Assembly (NCBI RefSeq): GCF_009741925.1
Contig: NZ_WPCC01000016.1
Span: 1-64,000, forward strand
Length of the DNA stretch: 64,000 nucleotides
Direction: 5' to 3'
Source: Natronomonas sp. CBA1123
GTDB lineage: Archaea > Halobacteriota > Halobacteria > Halobacteriales > Haloarculaceae
Within the stretch, counting starts at the first letter, position 1. Each line of letters opens with the position of its first letter. Below the pieces are notes generated by a model. The model was not told the DNA's origin, ran no database searches, and was given only the letters and a program-made list of their open reading frames with translations. Positions 1 to 8,264 of the stretch are shown in pieces. A program made the position numbers and the translations under genes.

Positions 1-3
1 TAA

Positions 4-147
4 TTGTTACATTCCCTCCGTCCCCATACTCAGCTTAAAGAAACTGACCGCGTACTGACATGTGAATACTGCGGCGAGAGTAATTTGACCTATCTGCGAA
101 AATCGTGGAGGCTGAGGAAGCCGTCGGAGTGGCTCAAGCCGGAATAG
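4..147 (+). CDS. possible 47-aa zinc-knuckle ORF or gene remnant
   Basis: An in-frame stop at 1-3 is followed by an open frame with a TTG start and a TAG stop at 145-147. It contains one CxxC knuckle (CEYCGE) and a basic, Trp-containing C-terminus ending SEWLKPE. Base composition is lower in G+C than the neighbours. The single CxxC and non-ATG start make it equally likely to be the degraded tail of a larger gene. I do not recognise a family. Confidence 0.2.
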   Translation: MLHSLRPHTQLKETDRVLTCEYCGESNLTYLRKSWRLRKPSEWLKPE

Positions 148-177
148 ATGCTTGAGGAGACGCTCTCCGGGGCGATT

Positions 178-225
178 AAACCGTTTGAACGGTAATGAAA
201 TCGGTAGAACGCCGTCCAACGGTTT
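178..225 (+). promoter_or_regulatory. operator-like inverted repeat with three half-sites
   Basis: ACCGTT-TG-AACGGT at 180-193 is a perfect 6+6 inverted repeat. A third half-site, AACGGTTT, lies at 218-225 and also pairs with AAACCGTT at 178-185. The array ends about 10 nt before the ATG at 235, where a regulator would overlap transcription initiation. Which protein binds is unknown. Confidence 0.4.
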
Positions 226-234
226 CCCTGATTT

Positions 235-891
235 ATGTCTCTCACAGCCGTCGCGCCGAATGCAATGTCAGTCTCAAAAACGATGGTGGCGGTGCTGGCA
301 GTATTGCTCGTTGCTGGAAGCGGTGCCGCAGTAACGGGTCTGGCCCAAACGGATAGCGGCGCGTCGTCGGCGTCCGTGTCCGACTTGGAGATGGATGCAA
401 CGCTCGATAACGAAACCGTCACGGTGACTGTGACTGACGACGGCACGCCCGTAGAGAACGCCTCGGTCACCGTCGAAGGAGAAGAAGAGGTAACTGTCAC
501 AACCGACGCTGACGGGACCGCGACAGTCAATCAGTCAGCGGTCAGTGAAGACGACGAGTCCCTCGAGGAGCTCGAAGTCGAGTACGAATCCGACCACGCG
601 GAGGGCGAACTGGAGTACGTCGTTGCGGATGGCTCGCTGACCCTCGTCGAAGAGAAATACGAGTACGATGTCGATGAAGAAGATGACGAGGCAGATGACG
701 ACGAGGCAGATGACGACGAAGCAGATGACGACGAGAGCGAGGAAGACGATGAGGGCGAGGAAGAGGACGAACGTGACGAGTCCGATGACGAGGACGACGA
801 TGAGAGCGACGATGAATCCGAGGAAGGAGAGGACGAAGAGGCAGATGACGACGATGACGAGGAAGACGACGAAACTGAAGAAGCGGACTAA
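235..891 (+). CDS. secreted protein with acidic repeat tail
   Basis: The 218-aa product starts with a signal-like segment (hydrophobic residues about 16-37), so it is probably exported. Residues about 45-110 look like a single Ig-like or carboxypeptidase-regulatory-like beta domain (Thr/Val-rich strands with TDADGTATV). From about residue 142 the chain is almost entirely Asp and Glu, with EADDD repeats, giving a very charged flexible tail that could bind cations or resist salt. A second ATG at 265 gives a shorter signal peptide and may be the real start. No lipobox or PGF-CTERM anchor is visible. No function can be assigned. Confidence 0.6.
   Translation: MSLTAVAPNAMSVSKTMVAVLAVLLVAGSGAAVTGLAQTDSGASSASVSDLEMDATLDNETVTVTVTDDGTPVENASVTVEGEEEVTVTTDADGTATVNQSAVSEDDESLEELEVEYESDHAEGELEYVVADGSLTLVEEKYEYDVDEEDDEADDDEADDDEADDDESEEDDEGEEEDERDESDDEDDDESDDESEEGEDEEADDDDDEEDDETEEAD
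688..732 (+). repeat. 15-bp tandem repeat coding EADDD
   Basis: Three near-identical copies of GAGGCAGATGACGAC lie at 688-702, 703-717 and 718-732 (the third has GAA for GAG). A fourth copy is at 838-852. They encode the EADDD repeats of the acidic tail and could change length by slippage. Confidence 0.8.
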
Positions 892-978
892 CCGTTTGTA
901 ACGTCTCCCGCTCTACGGACGGCAAGCAGATTTTCTCGCCGACTCACTTCATTTTCCCACCGTTTAAGAAAAGGAGTG

Positions 979-2334
979 TCAAGACTCGGGAGCCAGACAG
1001 TAGGCGTGTCCGGGCGTTTCGACGACGGTCTCGGCGTCGTCGTTCCAGTATCCGGAGATATCCGCCCGCTCGGCGTAGTAGATACGGCCGTCGTGCGGCA
1101 CCGCTTCGCTTGTCACGTGGCCGATGTTCGAGACGGTCCAGCGAACGTCGCCGGTGTCCTTTTCGAGGGCGTACAGATTGGTGTCGTAGGAACCGACGAG
1201 GACGGCGTCGGCGGTGACGGTGAGCGAGCCGATGACGTGGCCGCCGACATACGTCGACCATAGTTCCTCGCCCGTTTCGGTGTCCAGCGCGTGGACGTGT
1301 TGATTGTCGCTGCCGACGTAGACGACGCCCGAATCGGGGTCGATGCCTGGGTTCGACATGGTGACGGCGCCCGTCTCGAAGGACCACTCTTCGCTGCCGT
1401 CTTCGAGGTCGAGCCGATAGAAGTAGCCGTCCCAGGACCCGACGAATGCGCCACCCTCGTAGGTCGGGATGGTGCCCTTGATTTCGGCGTCGGTTTCGAA
1501 CTCCCACACTGGTTCGAGGGAGGGAAACTCCCAGCAGTAGCAGACGCCGTCGTTAGAGCCGGTGAGCATTCGCTCGGTGGCGGGGTCGATAGCGGTCGAG
1601 GGGTGTGGCATCCCCCAGAGCCTGTCGTCGTGCCACAGGGGTCGGCCCGTCTCGGCGTCGAGCGCCCACATCGTACCCGAGGGCTCCTGCCAGGGGTAGT
1701 TGTACTCGGCGACGACGTAGAGGACGCCGTCCCAGTAGGCGGGGCTGGAGCCGATGGCGATGGCGCCGTGGAGCCGCCAGTTCGAGGTCTTCCACACTAG
1801 CTCGCCGCTCCGGACGTCGAAGGCGTACATCGACCCGTCGTAGCCGCCGATGTAGCCAGTGTCCCCGACGATGGTCGGCGTACCGTGGAAGCCGAGGCTG
1901 GTCGAAGCCCCCGTCTCGGTGGTCCACTGGCGTTCGCCGTCGGGTGTCACTGCGTGCAGTTTGCCCGTATCGTCGGGGATAATCAGCCGGTCGCCGGCCG
2001 GCGTCGGTCGGGGACTGGATTTCGCGGCCGTATGACCGATTTCGTTCATCGGTATCGACCACTCGACGTCGACCGACTGGGGGACGACCGCGTCGGGGTA
2101 ATACCCCAACCGTCGGGTTCCGCGGCGGAACATCGTCACGTCGTCTCTGGGTGGGTACGTCTCGTCGTATGGGAGAATTTCGGGGTCGAACGACGACTGG
2201 TCGCGGTCGTAGCCGAGTCCCGGAAGGCTCGTACAACCGGCGAGGGCGGCGACCGCGGCGGTACCGGCGCTTCCGAGAAACCGACGCCTCCCGACTCGAC
2301 CGCGCTCGCTCGAACCGTCTCCGGATTCGGACAT
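979..2334 (-). CDS. Tat lipoprotein with PQQ-like beta-propeller
   Basis: The 451-aa protein begins with a Tat signal (RRRFLG, residues about 16-21) and a lipobox LAGC with Cys34, so it should be a folded, lipid-anchored surface protein. The rest is a series of blades with A-x-D-x-x-x-G-x-x-x-W type motifs (for example LDAETGRPLWH, LDTETGEELWS, LEKDTGDVRWT), the signature of PQQ-like/BamB-type eight-bladed propellers. Such domains act as scaffolds or as quinoprotein dehydrogenases; no clear catalytic residues can be picked out, so a scaffold role is more likely. The ATG at 2334 is preferred over an upstream GTG at 2355 because it gives a normal n-region. Confidence 0.85.
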   Translation of the reverse strand: MSESGDGSSERGRVGRRRFLGSAGTAAVAALAGCTSLPGLGYDRDQSSFDPEILPYDETYPPRDDVTMFRRGTRRLGYYPDAVVPQSVDVEWSIPMNEIGHTAAKSSPRPTPAGDRLIIPDDTGKLHAVTPDGERQWTTETGASTSLGFHGTPTIVGDTGYIGGYDGSMYAFDVRSGELVWKTSNWRLHGAIAIGSSPAYWDGVLYVVAEYNYPWQEPSGTMWALDAETGRPLWHDDRLWGMPHPSTAIDPATERMLTGSNDGVCYCWEFPSLEPVWEFETDAEIKGTIPTYEGGAFVGSWDGYFYRLDLEDGSEEWSFETGAVTMSNPGIDPDSGVVYVGSDNQHVHALDTETGEELWSTYVGGHVIGSLTVTADAVLVGSYDTNLYALEKDTGDVRWTVSNIGHVTSEAVPHDGRIYYAERADISGYWNDDAETVVETPGHAYCLAPES

Positions 2335-2392
2335 CTGCCGGCGGTTCGACCCCACTCGACATAGATGCCCCGATTGGCTTCCGGAGGCGTGT

Positions 2393-3547
2393 TCAGTACG
2401 CTGCGATGCCGGCTTCGATGCGGTCCAGTCCGATTTCGAGGCGGTCTATCGAGTTGGCGAAGGAAAGCCGGAGTCGACCTTCGCCGGCCGTACCGAAGCC
2501 ACTTCCGGGCGCCAGAACGACGCCGTGTTCCTCGAGGAGGTACTTCGCGAACGTGAGGGAGTCGGCATCGACTGCAGGGTCGAGAAACGCGTAGAAAGCC
2601 CCTTCCGGTCGGGGCGCCGACAGACCGTCGATAGCCTCGATTCGGTCGACGACGTAGTCGCGGCGACGCCGGAACGCCTCGTACATCTCCTCGAAGGGCC
2701 CCTGTGGGCCGGTGAGTGCCGCGATGGCGGCGTGCTGGGAGACACTCGACGCACAGGCCGTCGTCGATTCTCGCACCTTCAGTACCTCGTCGACGACGCT
2801 CCTGTTGCCCGCGAGCCATCCGAGCCTCCAGCCGGTCATCGCGTAGGTCTTCGAACAGGACCCGACCGTGAGGACGTGGTCGGGATGACCGCAGAGCGCC
2901 GCGATGCCGCGCGGTTCGCGGTCGTAGGTCAACCCGGCGTACACCTCGTCGGCGATGACGTAGACGCCGCGGTCGGCGGCCGCCTCGACGACCGCCCGAA
3001 TCGCCTCCGGGTCGTAGACCCGCCCCGTCGGGTTCGAGGGCGTCGTGAGAACGACCGCCGCCGTCGCCGGTCCCATTCGGTCGATGAGTCGGTCGGCGTC
3101 GAGGTCGAAGCCGGTTCCGGGCGCCATCGGCACCTCGACAGGTTCGCCGTCGGCGAGAAACGCCTGTGTCGCGTAGTTGGGCCACGCCGGCCCCGGGTAC
3201 AGCAACTCCTCGTCCGGCCCGACGGTGGCCAGCGTCGCCAGGTGAAGGGCCTCCATTCCGCCGACGGTGACGACGACCTCCTCGGGGTCGTGTTCGACGC
3301 CGTAGTCTGTCGCCATCGCGTCGCATATCGCCCGTCGGCACTCCGGGAGACCGGCGTTGGAGGTGTAGTGAGTGGCCCCCTCGCGGGCCGCGGTCGCGGC
3401 CGCCTCGACGACGTGTGCCGGCGTGTCGAAGTCCGGTTCGCCGACCTCCAGACGGACGATGTCGCCCTCCGTCCGGGCCGCGAGGTCGTACATCACGCGA
3501 ATCTGCGAACGCTCTGCTCGCCGGACCCGGTCGGTCGGTTCGTGCAT
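2393..3547 (-). CDS. PLP-dependent class I/II aminotransferase
   Basis: This 384-aa protein has the full fold-type I aminotransferase layout: the N-terminal substrate-specificity stretch with EVGEPDFDTP, the TSNAGLPECR loop, TTPSNPTGRVYD with the pyridine-ring-facing Asn, IADEVYAGLTYD with the Asp that contacts the PLP nitrogen, and the Schiff-base lysine in GSCSKTYAMTGWRLGW (about residue 233). The C-terminal RLSFANS motif carries the arginine that binds the substrate carboxylate. It transfers an amino group between an amino acid and a 2-oxoacid; aspartate or aromatic/branched amino acids are likely substrates. It lies upstream of the beta-propeller gene on the same strand with a 58-nt gap. 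Confidence 0.92.
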   Translation of the reverse strand: MHEPTDRVRRAERSQIRVMYDLAARTEGDIVRLEVGEPDFDTPAHVVEAAATAAREGATHYTSNAGLPECRRAICDAMATDYGVEHDPEEVVVTVGGMEALHLATLATVGPDEELLYPGPAWPNYATQAFLADGEPVEVPMAPGTGFDLDADRLIDRMGPATAAVVLTTPSNPTGRVYDPEAIRAVVEAAADRGVYVIADEVYAGLTYDREPRGIAALCGHPDHVLTVGSCSKTYAMTGWRLGWLAGNRSVVDEVLKVRESTTACASSVSQHAAIAALTGPQGPFEEMYEAFRRRRDYVVDRIEAIDGLSAPRPEGAFYAFLDPAVDADSLTFAKYLLEEHGVVLAPGSGFGTAGEGRLRLSFANSIDRLEIGLDRIEAGIAAY

Positions 3548-3599
3548 GGCGACTTCTCGAACCGGGCGTAGTAAACTCGCTCGTTCCGTGGGTCGGGAG

Positions 3600-3947
3600 T
3601 CAGTTCGCCTCGTCGAGGATTTCCTTCAGGCGGCTTTTGCCCAGTTCCTCGATGAGGACGGAGAGTTCGAGGATTTTCTCTTCGCCCAACTCCTCGACCA
3701 GCGCCGCTATCTCGTCGGGAGTGAACGTTCGTGCGAGACTCGCCATCGTCTCGACGACCTCGGCCGTCCGGTCTGCGACATCCGACGACGGCGCTACCGT
3801 CAGGGGACGGTTCACGAACTCCCCGTCCTTGTAGTAACAGAACCGGAGTTGGTTCTCGTCGCTGGACTCCGGGGTGACGATTTGGACGACGCCGTAGCCG
3901 TCCTCCCACTCGTCGACTTTCTGCTCCAGCAGTGTCCTGTATCTCAT
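3600..3947 (-). CDS. hypothetical 115-aa acidic protein
   Basis: The ATG at 3947 starts MRYRTLLEQKV and gives 115 aa; the upstream in-frame extension is Arg/Ser-rich and looks untranslated. The N-terminal half looks like a small beta sheet (VVQIVTP, LRFCYYKDGEFV), the C-terminal half is helical and acidic (EEKILELSVLIEELGKSRLKEIL). A TATA-like CGCTTAATC on the minus strand near 3971-3979 fits a short leader. I do not recognise the family. It lies 52 nt upstream of the aminotransferase gene, so the two may share a transcript. Confidence 0.6.
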   Translation of the reverse strand: MRYRTLLEQKVDEWEDGYGVVQIVTPESSDENQLRFCYYKDGEFVNRPLTVAPSSDVADRTAEVVETMASLARTFTPDEIAALVEELGEEKILELSVLIEELGKSRLKEILDEAN

Positions 3948-4295
3948 CGTCCCAACGGTTCTACCGTGTGTGATTAAGCGTTTTCGCTTGGAACCATCTT
4001 GGATTTGCCCGGTTGAGACTCGATTTGCGCTCCCGGGGGCAAGCATCGAGCAAAGAGCCACGCCCTCTTAGTCGGTCGTCACTACCAAGCATACAATATA
4101 CTCATTCGCTTATGTACACAACCGATATCGATTGTGAAAGTTCAAATTTTATCCAGGATGGTTTCTCGGGCAGAACTCTCGACCACATAGAGTCGCGTTC
4201 CTCGGACGATTCGGATAACAAATTTAACTATGTTATTTCGTGGCGGGGCGAATCGAATCCGAATCGCCGGGGACCGCGGGGATGTGTGGGGTCTT
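3948..4295. other. AT-richer intergenic region downstream of sph3
   Basis: This 348-nt gap has no convincing gene. It holds the probable promoter of the 3947 gene, an inverted repeat AAGCG-TTTT-CGCTT (3976-3989), a BRE/TATA-like 12-mer TCGCTTATGTAC (4106-4117) pointing right, and an inverted repeat ATAACA-N10-TGTTAT (4215-4236). The A+T content between about 4090 and 4240 is clearly above the neighbours. It could carry a short untranslated RNA. Confidence 0.45.
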
Positions 4296-6236
4296 TCAGA
4301 ACGATTCGATGCGACGGTCCGCCTCGACGTTCGCTGCGTCCTCGGGGAGCAACGCGACGACGAGGTACTCGCTGTACTCCGCGACGTACTCCACGAGCGT
4401 CGCGATTCGGTTCGCGTCGATGGCTTCCAGCGAGTCGAGAACCATGAACGGGACGGTCTCGTACACCTCGTGGGCCAGATAGCCGGCGAGCGCGAAAATG
4501 AGCCCGGTCACTTCGCGTTCGCTCTCCGAGAGATGGTCGACGGTGTCCTCGTAGGTCGTCCCCGACTCCGTCTGCCGGATGATGTGTAAATCGAAGACGC
4601 TCTTGGTGACCTTCCGACGACCCTCCCGTACCTGCTTTTCCGTCCGCTCCAGCCAGATGCGGGCGAGGTTGTCGTACTCGAGGAGGTCCAACACCGTCTC
4701 CATGTGCTCGTTGAACGCCTCGATTGCCTGCCCTTCGATGCGTTCGATTTTCGTTCGCAGTTCCTGGATTTCCTCCGAAACCTCTTCCTTTCGCGTTTCG
4801 AGGTCGGTTTCCTCCTCGAGTCGCTCTTCTATCGTCTGGATGTTGTCCTCGACGCGTTCGAGGTCGTTTTCGAGGGTTCCGAGGTCGTATTCGAGCTGGT
4901 TGGCCTCCTTGTGGAGGTCGAGGACCTCCTCGTAGGAGTCGTCTTCGAGTTCTTCGATTTCCGCTTCGACGCTCTCGATTTCCTCGCGGAGTTCTTCTCG
5001 ACGCTCGGAGAGCCGTTCGATGCGGGTCTCCGTCTCCTCGATTTCGTCTTCGAGTTCCCGTTCGCGGCGGTCGAGACGTTCACGCCGGCGCTGTTGGTCC
5101 TTCCGGTCCCGGCGCTTCCCCTTCAACTCCTCGAGTTCGTCGTCGATGTCGTTGATTTCGCTGACCGTATCTTGGCTCAGGCTTCGCAGTTTTTCGATGG
5201 TCGACTCGATTTGAGCGGCGTCGACTTCGCTCCCGCAGGTCCAACAGGTCACGCTGTCGTCGGGGAGGAGTTCGTCGGTCACGCCCGCACCACCGTCACC
5301 GTCGCGGAGGGCATCCGACACCTCGTCGCCGGACTCTTCGAGCATCTCCTGATTGAACCCGATGACGCTCTGGAGTTCGTTCAACTCGGATTCCAAGCCC
5401 TGTTTTCGGGTCCGCAGCGTGTCGATTCGACTCTCGATTTCCTCTAAATCCCCTGCCGGTGTCTCCGGGAGTTCCTCGTACTCCGCCCCGATATCCTGTT
5501 TTTCGGTCCGGAGGGACTGAAGGCTGTCCTCTTCAGTTTCCAGTTCGTACCGAACGTCTTCGAGGTCCGAACGGGTCTCACGCAGTTCCTCCAGTTTCGC
5601 CTCGAGTTCGGCCTGCTCCTCGCGGCTCTGTTCGACGTCGGCGTCCTTGGATTCGATTTGCTCTTCGAGCGCTTCGAGTTCCGACGTCGTCTCCTCGATT
5701 TGGTTTCGGAGGCGGGTTCGCTTTTCCTCAAGGGACGGCAGTCGGTCCTTCAGGGAGTCCAACTCGTCGATTTCCTCCGAGAGCTCCTGTCGCTTCTCGA
5801 CGAGTCTGTCGATTTCCGCCTGAATCTCGTCGGTGTCGACGGGACGCATGATGAGGTCACGGAGGTCCGCGTCGGTCACGACGGCCCGACGGGCTTCGTT
5901 GGACTCGAGCAGGAACGCAAAGAGGTCGGCAACCGTGGGGTCATCGAGGTACGGGTCGCCGCTGGTCTGTACCGTTCCGTTCCGACGCTGAAGCATTCGC
6001 GTGTACGTTTCTCCAGCGATATCCAACTCCACGTGTGCCTCCTCGGCGTCGCCCTTCATCGAGACGTTGTCGCTCCCGAGCGCTGCCATGATGGCCTGCA
6101 GCAACGATGTTCTATTCGTCGCATTGCGGCCTGCCAGTACCGTCACCCCCGGCTCGAAGTCGACATCGGCCTCGTCGATGCCTCCGATGTTACGGACCGA
6201 AATTCGGCTACCGGGTTCGGTCTGCTTCGTACTCAT
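4296..6236 (-). CDS. sph3: archaea-specific SMC-related protein (Sph3-like)
   Basis: The 646-aa protein has SMC/Rad50 architecture: an N-terminal nucleotide-binding half (residues about 10-110), a first long coiled coil, a Rad50-like zinc-hook CWTC (about residue 333), a second coiled coil, and a C-terminal half with the signature-like HLSESEREVTGL and a Walker B-like MVLDSLEAID. The Walker A is altered: GRNATNRTS, with Arg where the Lys should be, and the Walker B has Asp-Ser instead of Asp-Glu. It is encoded 71 nt downstream of rdfA, the arrangement known in Haloferax volcanii, where this pair influences cell shape. The ATG at 6236 is chosen because the match to the family starts at MSTKQ. 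Confidence 0.85.
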   Translation of the reverse strand: MSTKQTEPGSRISVRNIGGIDEADVDFEPGVTVLAGRNATNRTSLLQAIMAALGSDNVSMKGDAEEAHVELDIAGETYTRMLQRRNGTVQTSGDPYLDDPTVADLFAFLLESNEARRAVVTDADLRDLIMRPVDTDEIQAEIDRLVEKRQELSEEIDELDSLKDRLPSLEEKRTRLRNQIEETTSELEALEEQIESKDADVEQSREEQAELEAKLEELRETRSDLEDVRYELETEEDSLQSLRTEKQDIGAEYEELPETPAGDLEEIESRIDTLRTRKQGLESELNELQSVIGFNQEMLEESGDEVSDALRDGDGGAGVTDELLPDDSVTCWTCGSEVDAAQIESTIEKLRSLSQDTVSEINDIDDELEELKGKRRDRKDQQRRRERLDRRERELEDEIEETETRIERLSERREELREEIESVEAEIEELEDDSYEEVLDLHKEANQLEYDLGTLENDLERVEDNIQTIEERLEEETDLETRKEEVSEEIQELRTKIERIEGQAIEAFNEHMETVLDLLEYDNLARIWLERTEKQVREGRRKVTKSVFDLHIIRQTESGTTYEDTVDHLSESEREVTGLIFALAGYLAHEVYETVPFMVLDSLEAIDANRIATLVEYVAEYSEYLVVALLPEDAANVEADRRIESF

Positions 6237-6307
6237 ATGTCCGTTCAATCGATTGAGTCACATATCAAGGTTTGGGACTCGTCAGGAATCGAACGGGACG
6301 CCGCCTG

Positions 6308-6934
6308 TCACTCAGAATCGCAGTTACAGCCACCGCGGTCGAACAGTTCGAGAACGTCGAACTGGGTGTTGCAGTCCTCACAGATGACCTGAATCTCCGC
6401 CAGCGTCCGGAACTCACCGAGCGTGAGGTGACCGCCGTCTCGGAGCTGTTCGAGTTTCCCCTCGGTGACCGAAACCATCCGCCCGCGCAGTTTCTGGACG
6501 TTCGTCGCTTCCCGCTCCAGAGGGTCAGTCTCGGCGGGCGTGTACTCGGCGCCCCGGTGCTCCTTGAGATACGTCCGAATCGCCTGATAGGTGACGAAAT
6601 CCCGTTGCAGGGCGTCGACGTCGACGCCGTCGCGTTCGAGCCGCCGTTGAATCCGCGTCGATTCTGCACTGCTCACGTCGTCGTCAGTCAGCAGCCGGTA
6701 GGTGTTCTCCAGTTCCCCATCGAGGTGTTGGACGTTCGCCGCTTCGAGGGCCTCTCGGAGGAGTTCCTGATTGAACTGTGCGGCCAACTCCCGGAGGCTG
6801 CTCCGGTCCTCGTCGGCGGTCCAGCGCTGTTCGAGTTCCGCGCCGAGACCCTGGAGGTCGTACTCCTCGATGAGCCGGGCGACCTTGCTCCGTCGGCCAC
6901 GCCCGGACCCCGGTGTGTCGTCGGACTGGTCCAT
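6308..6934 (-). CDS. rdfA: rod-determining factor RdfA-like protein
   Basis: The 208-aa protein begins MDQSDDTPGSG and reads RGRRSKVARLIEEYDL, typical of the haloarchaeal RdfA family, followed by a helical body and a C-terminal four-cysteine zinc site (CEDC ... GGCNC). In Haloferax volcanii RdfA is needed for the rod form and is encoded next to the SMC-like sph3, as here. A small ordered LeuArg-rich region (LRELAAQFNQELLREAL) suggests protein-protein contacts. The ATG at 6934 is preferred; the upstream open frame is not family-like. A regulator or scaffold role in the disk-to-rod switch is inferred from the family. Confidence 0.85.
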   Translation of the reverse strand: MDQSDDTPGSGRGRRSKVARLIEEYDLQGLGAELEQRWTADEDRSSLRELAAQFNQELLREALEAANVQHLDGELENTYRLLTDDDVSSAESTRIQRRLERDGVDVDALQRDFVTYQAIRTYLKEHRGAEYTPAETDPLEREATNVQKLRGRMVSVTEGKLEQLRDGGHLTLGEFRTLAEIQVICEDCNTQFDVLELFDRGGCNCDSE

Positions 6935-7048
6935 ATCCACCTCAACGGGAGTGGGCTGGTTGTACCTTTCGTCTCGTGAACAGAACACCCGTATCGGACC
7001 CGATACCAGGCTGAATGCCGGTACTCCTCTGCCGTGCACAACGCATAT

Positions 7049-7066
7049 CGCTTATGTACTTAAGCG
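7049..7066. promoter_or_regulatory. inverted repeat between rdfA and zinc-ribbon gene
   Basis: CGCTTA-TGTACT-TAAGCG is a perfect 6+6 inverted repeat in the divergent intergenic region. Read rightwards, CGCTTATGTA resembles a BRE/TATA about 27 nt before an ATG at 7082; read leftwards, CGCTTAAGTA could serve rdfA. It may therefore be a bidirectional core promoter or an operator. Confidence 0.4.
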
Positions 7067-7171
7067 TTAAACATTGGTATAATGTTGCGAGTATACTACC
7101 TTGGGATGTGGTTCTCACTGCGCTGGAAATACGGAGCGTGCTTTATCCGGTCGCGTTCTACACCGAACACG

Positions 7172-7348
7172 ATGAGTCCCGACGAGGGGAGCCGATACGC
7201 GTTCGTCTGCCCGGGGTGTGCGGAGTCCATAGCGGTAGACGAGTCGATGAGAGACGTACTCCTCGAGCGGGGCTGTGTCATCTGTGAGACCTCGGTGACG
7301 ACGGCAGCGTTCAGGCGAGTCCGGTCGATGGATACGCGAGAGCTGTGA
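7172..7348 (+). CDS. small zinc-ribbon protein (DUF7560-like)
   Basis: The 58-aa product starts MSPDEGSRYAF and has two knuckles, CPGC and CVIC, 25 residues apart, forming a single zinc ribbon. A TATA-like CTTTATC at 7141-7147 lies about 28 nt before this ATG, supporting a leaderless start here. An in-frame ATG at 7082 would add 30 residues that are not family-like, but it has its own TATA-like CGCTTATGTA upstream. Such tiny zinc proteins in haloarchaea often sit next to regulators, as here, and probably act through protein contacts. Confidence 0.65.
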   Translation: MSPDEGSRYAFVCPGCAESIAVDESMRDVLLERGCVICETSVTTAAFRRVRSMDTREL

Positions 7349-7539
7349 CAAAGCCCGGCCCCCGCAAGCGACGACCGAAACGAACGCGGCGTCACCCAGT
7401 ACGCCGAGCTTACTGTCGGAGGGCGGACGTCGTGGTGGGCTCCCGAACCGTATCGACGCGTCCGAGGGGGTAGCGTCCGCTTTCCCGTCGGTCCCGACCG
7501 CATACTGAAGTGACTCCTTTCGAATCGTAGGAGACGTAT

Positions 7540-8175
7540 ATGCCGTCAGGGATTCGAGCCACCGTGGAGTTCACAGGTCACGACGTTTGCCCGGTCGTGA
7601 ACATCTCGGTGGCGGCAGAGACGACGGTTCACTCCCAGACGGCAAACGTCTGTCCCTCGGGTTGTTCGGAGAGCGTGACCGAATTCACGCTGGAAGCCGA
7701 CCGCGCACCGGACGGAGACCTCACGCCGATTTTTTCGCGGGGCTCGACACACCGGTATCGGCTGCCCCACGACGGCGACGCGAACTGCCCGTGTGAGTGT
7801 CTCGGAGAAATCGGTTGTCCGGTGACCCGGTACGTCGCCCGGGAGGGGACCCTTACGGTGGTGTTCCACGCAGCCGACTACGACCAACTGCAGGCGGCAA
7901 TCGGCGAACTCCGCGAGCGGTTCCCCGAGGTGAACGTCAAACGGTTCGTTCGGTCCCCGGCCGACGGCCAGCCACGGGACACCGTCTCCGTAAACCGAAG
8001 CAAACTCACGGCGCGCCAACTCGAAGTGGTGGAGACGGCTTACGAACGGGGCTACTTCGAGCGGCCGCGTCGGGCTAACGCCACCGAAATCGCGGCCGAC
8101 CTCGGTATCAATCCCTCGACGTTCAGAGAACACCTCACCGCAGCGGAGTCGAAAATCCTCGGCGACGTACTGTGA
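7540..8175 (+). CDS. Cys-rich bat-type HTH regulator (NarO/DmsR-like)
   Basis: The 211-aa protein ends with a bacterio-opsin-activator-type HTH (LTARQLEVVETAYERGYF ... IAADLGINPSTFREHL), which binds DNA. Its N-terminal sensor half has seven cysteines: DVCPV, VCPSGC and NCPCECLGEIGCPV. Cys-rich N-termini of this kind mark NarO and DmsR of Haloferax, which switch on denitrification or DMSO respiration when oxygen is low; that role is inferred here. No reductase operon is visible in the window, so the targets must be elsewhere, or the next genes. It is followed by a winged-helix gene 89 nt downstream. Confidence 0.8.
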   Translation: MPSGIRATVEFTGHDVCPVVNISVAAETTVHSQTANVCPSGCSESVTEFTLEADRAPDGDLTPIFSRGSTHRYRLPHDGDANCPCECLGEIGCPVTRYVAREGTLTVVFHAADYDQLQAAIGELRERFPEVNVKRFVRSPADGQPRDTVSVNRSKLTARQLEVVETAYERGYFERPRRANATEIAADLGINPSTFREHLTAAESKILGDVL

Positions 8176-8264
8176 CGGTCGAACGCGACCGACGCGGAGG
8201 GTGATAAACGTGCCCGGATACTGTGGGTGTGGGTTCCTGCCGTCGGCCGGTGACAGAATGACGT

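Noticed and set aside
4111-4295. Possible short plus-strand peptide starting MYTTDIDCE
   Set aside because: It runs into the antisense of sph3 with no SD and no recognisable sequence; kept only as part of an AT-rich gap.
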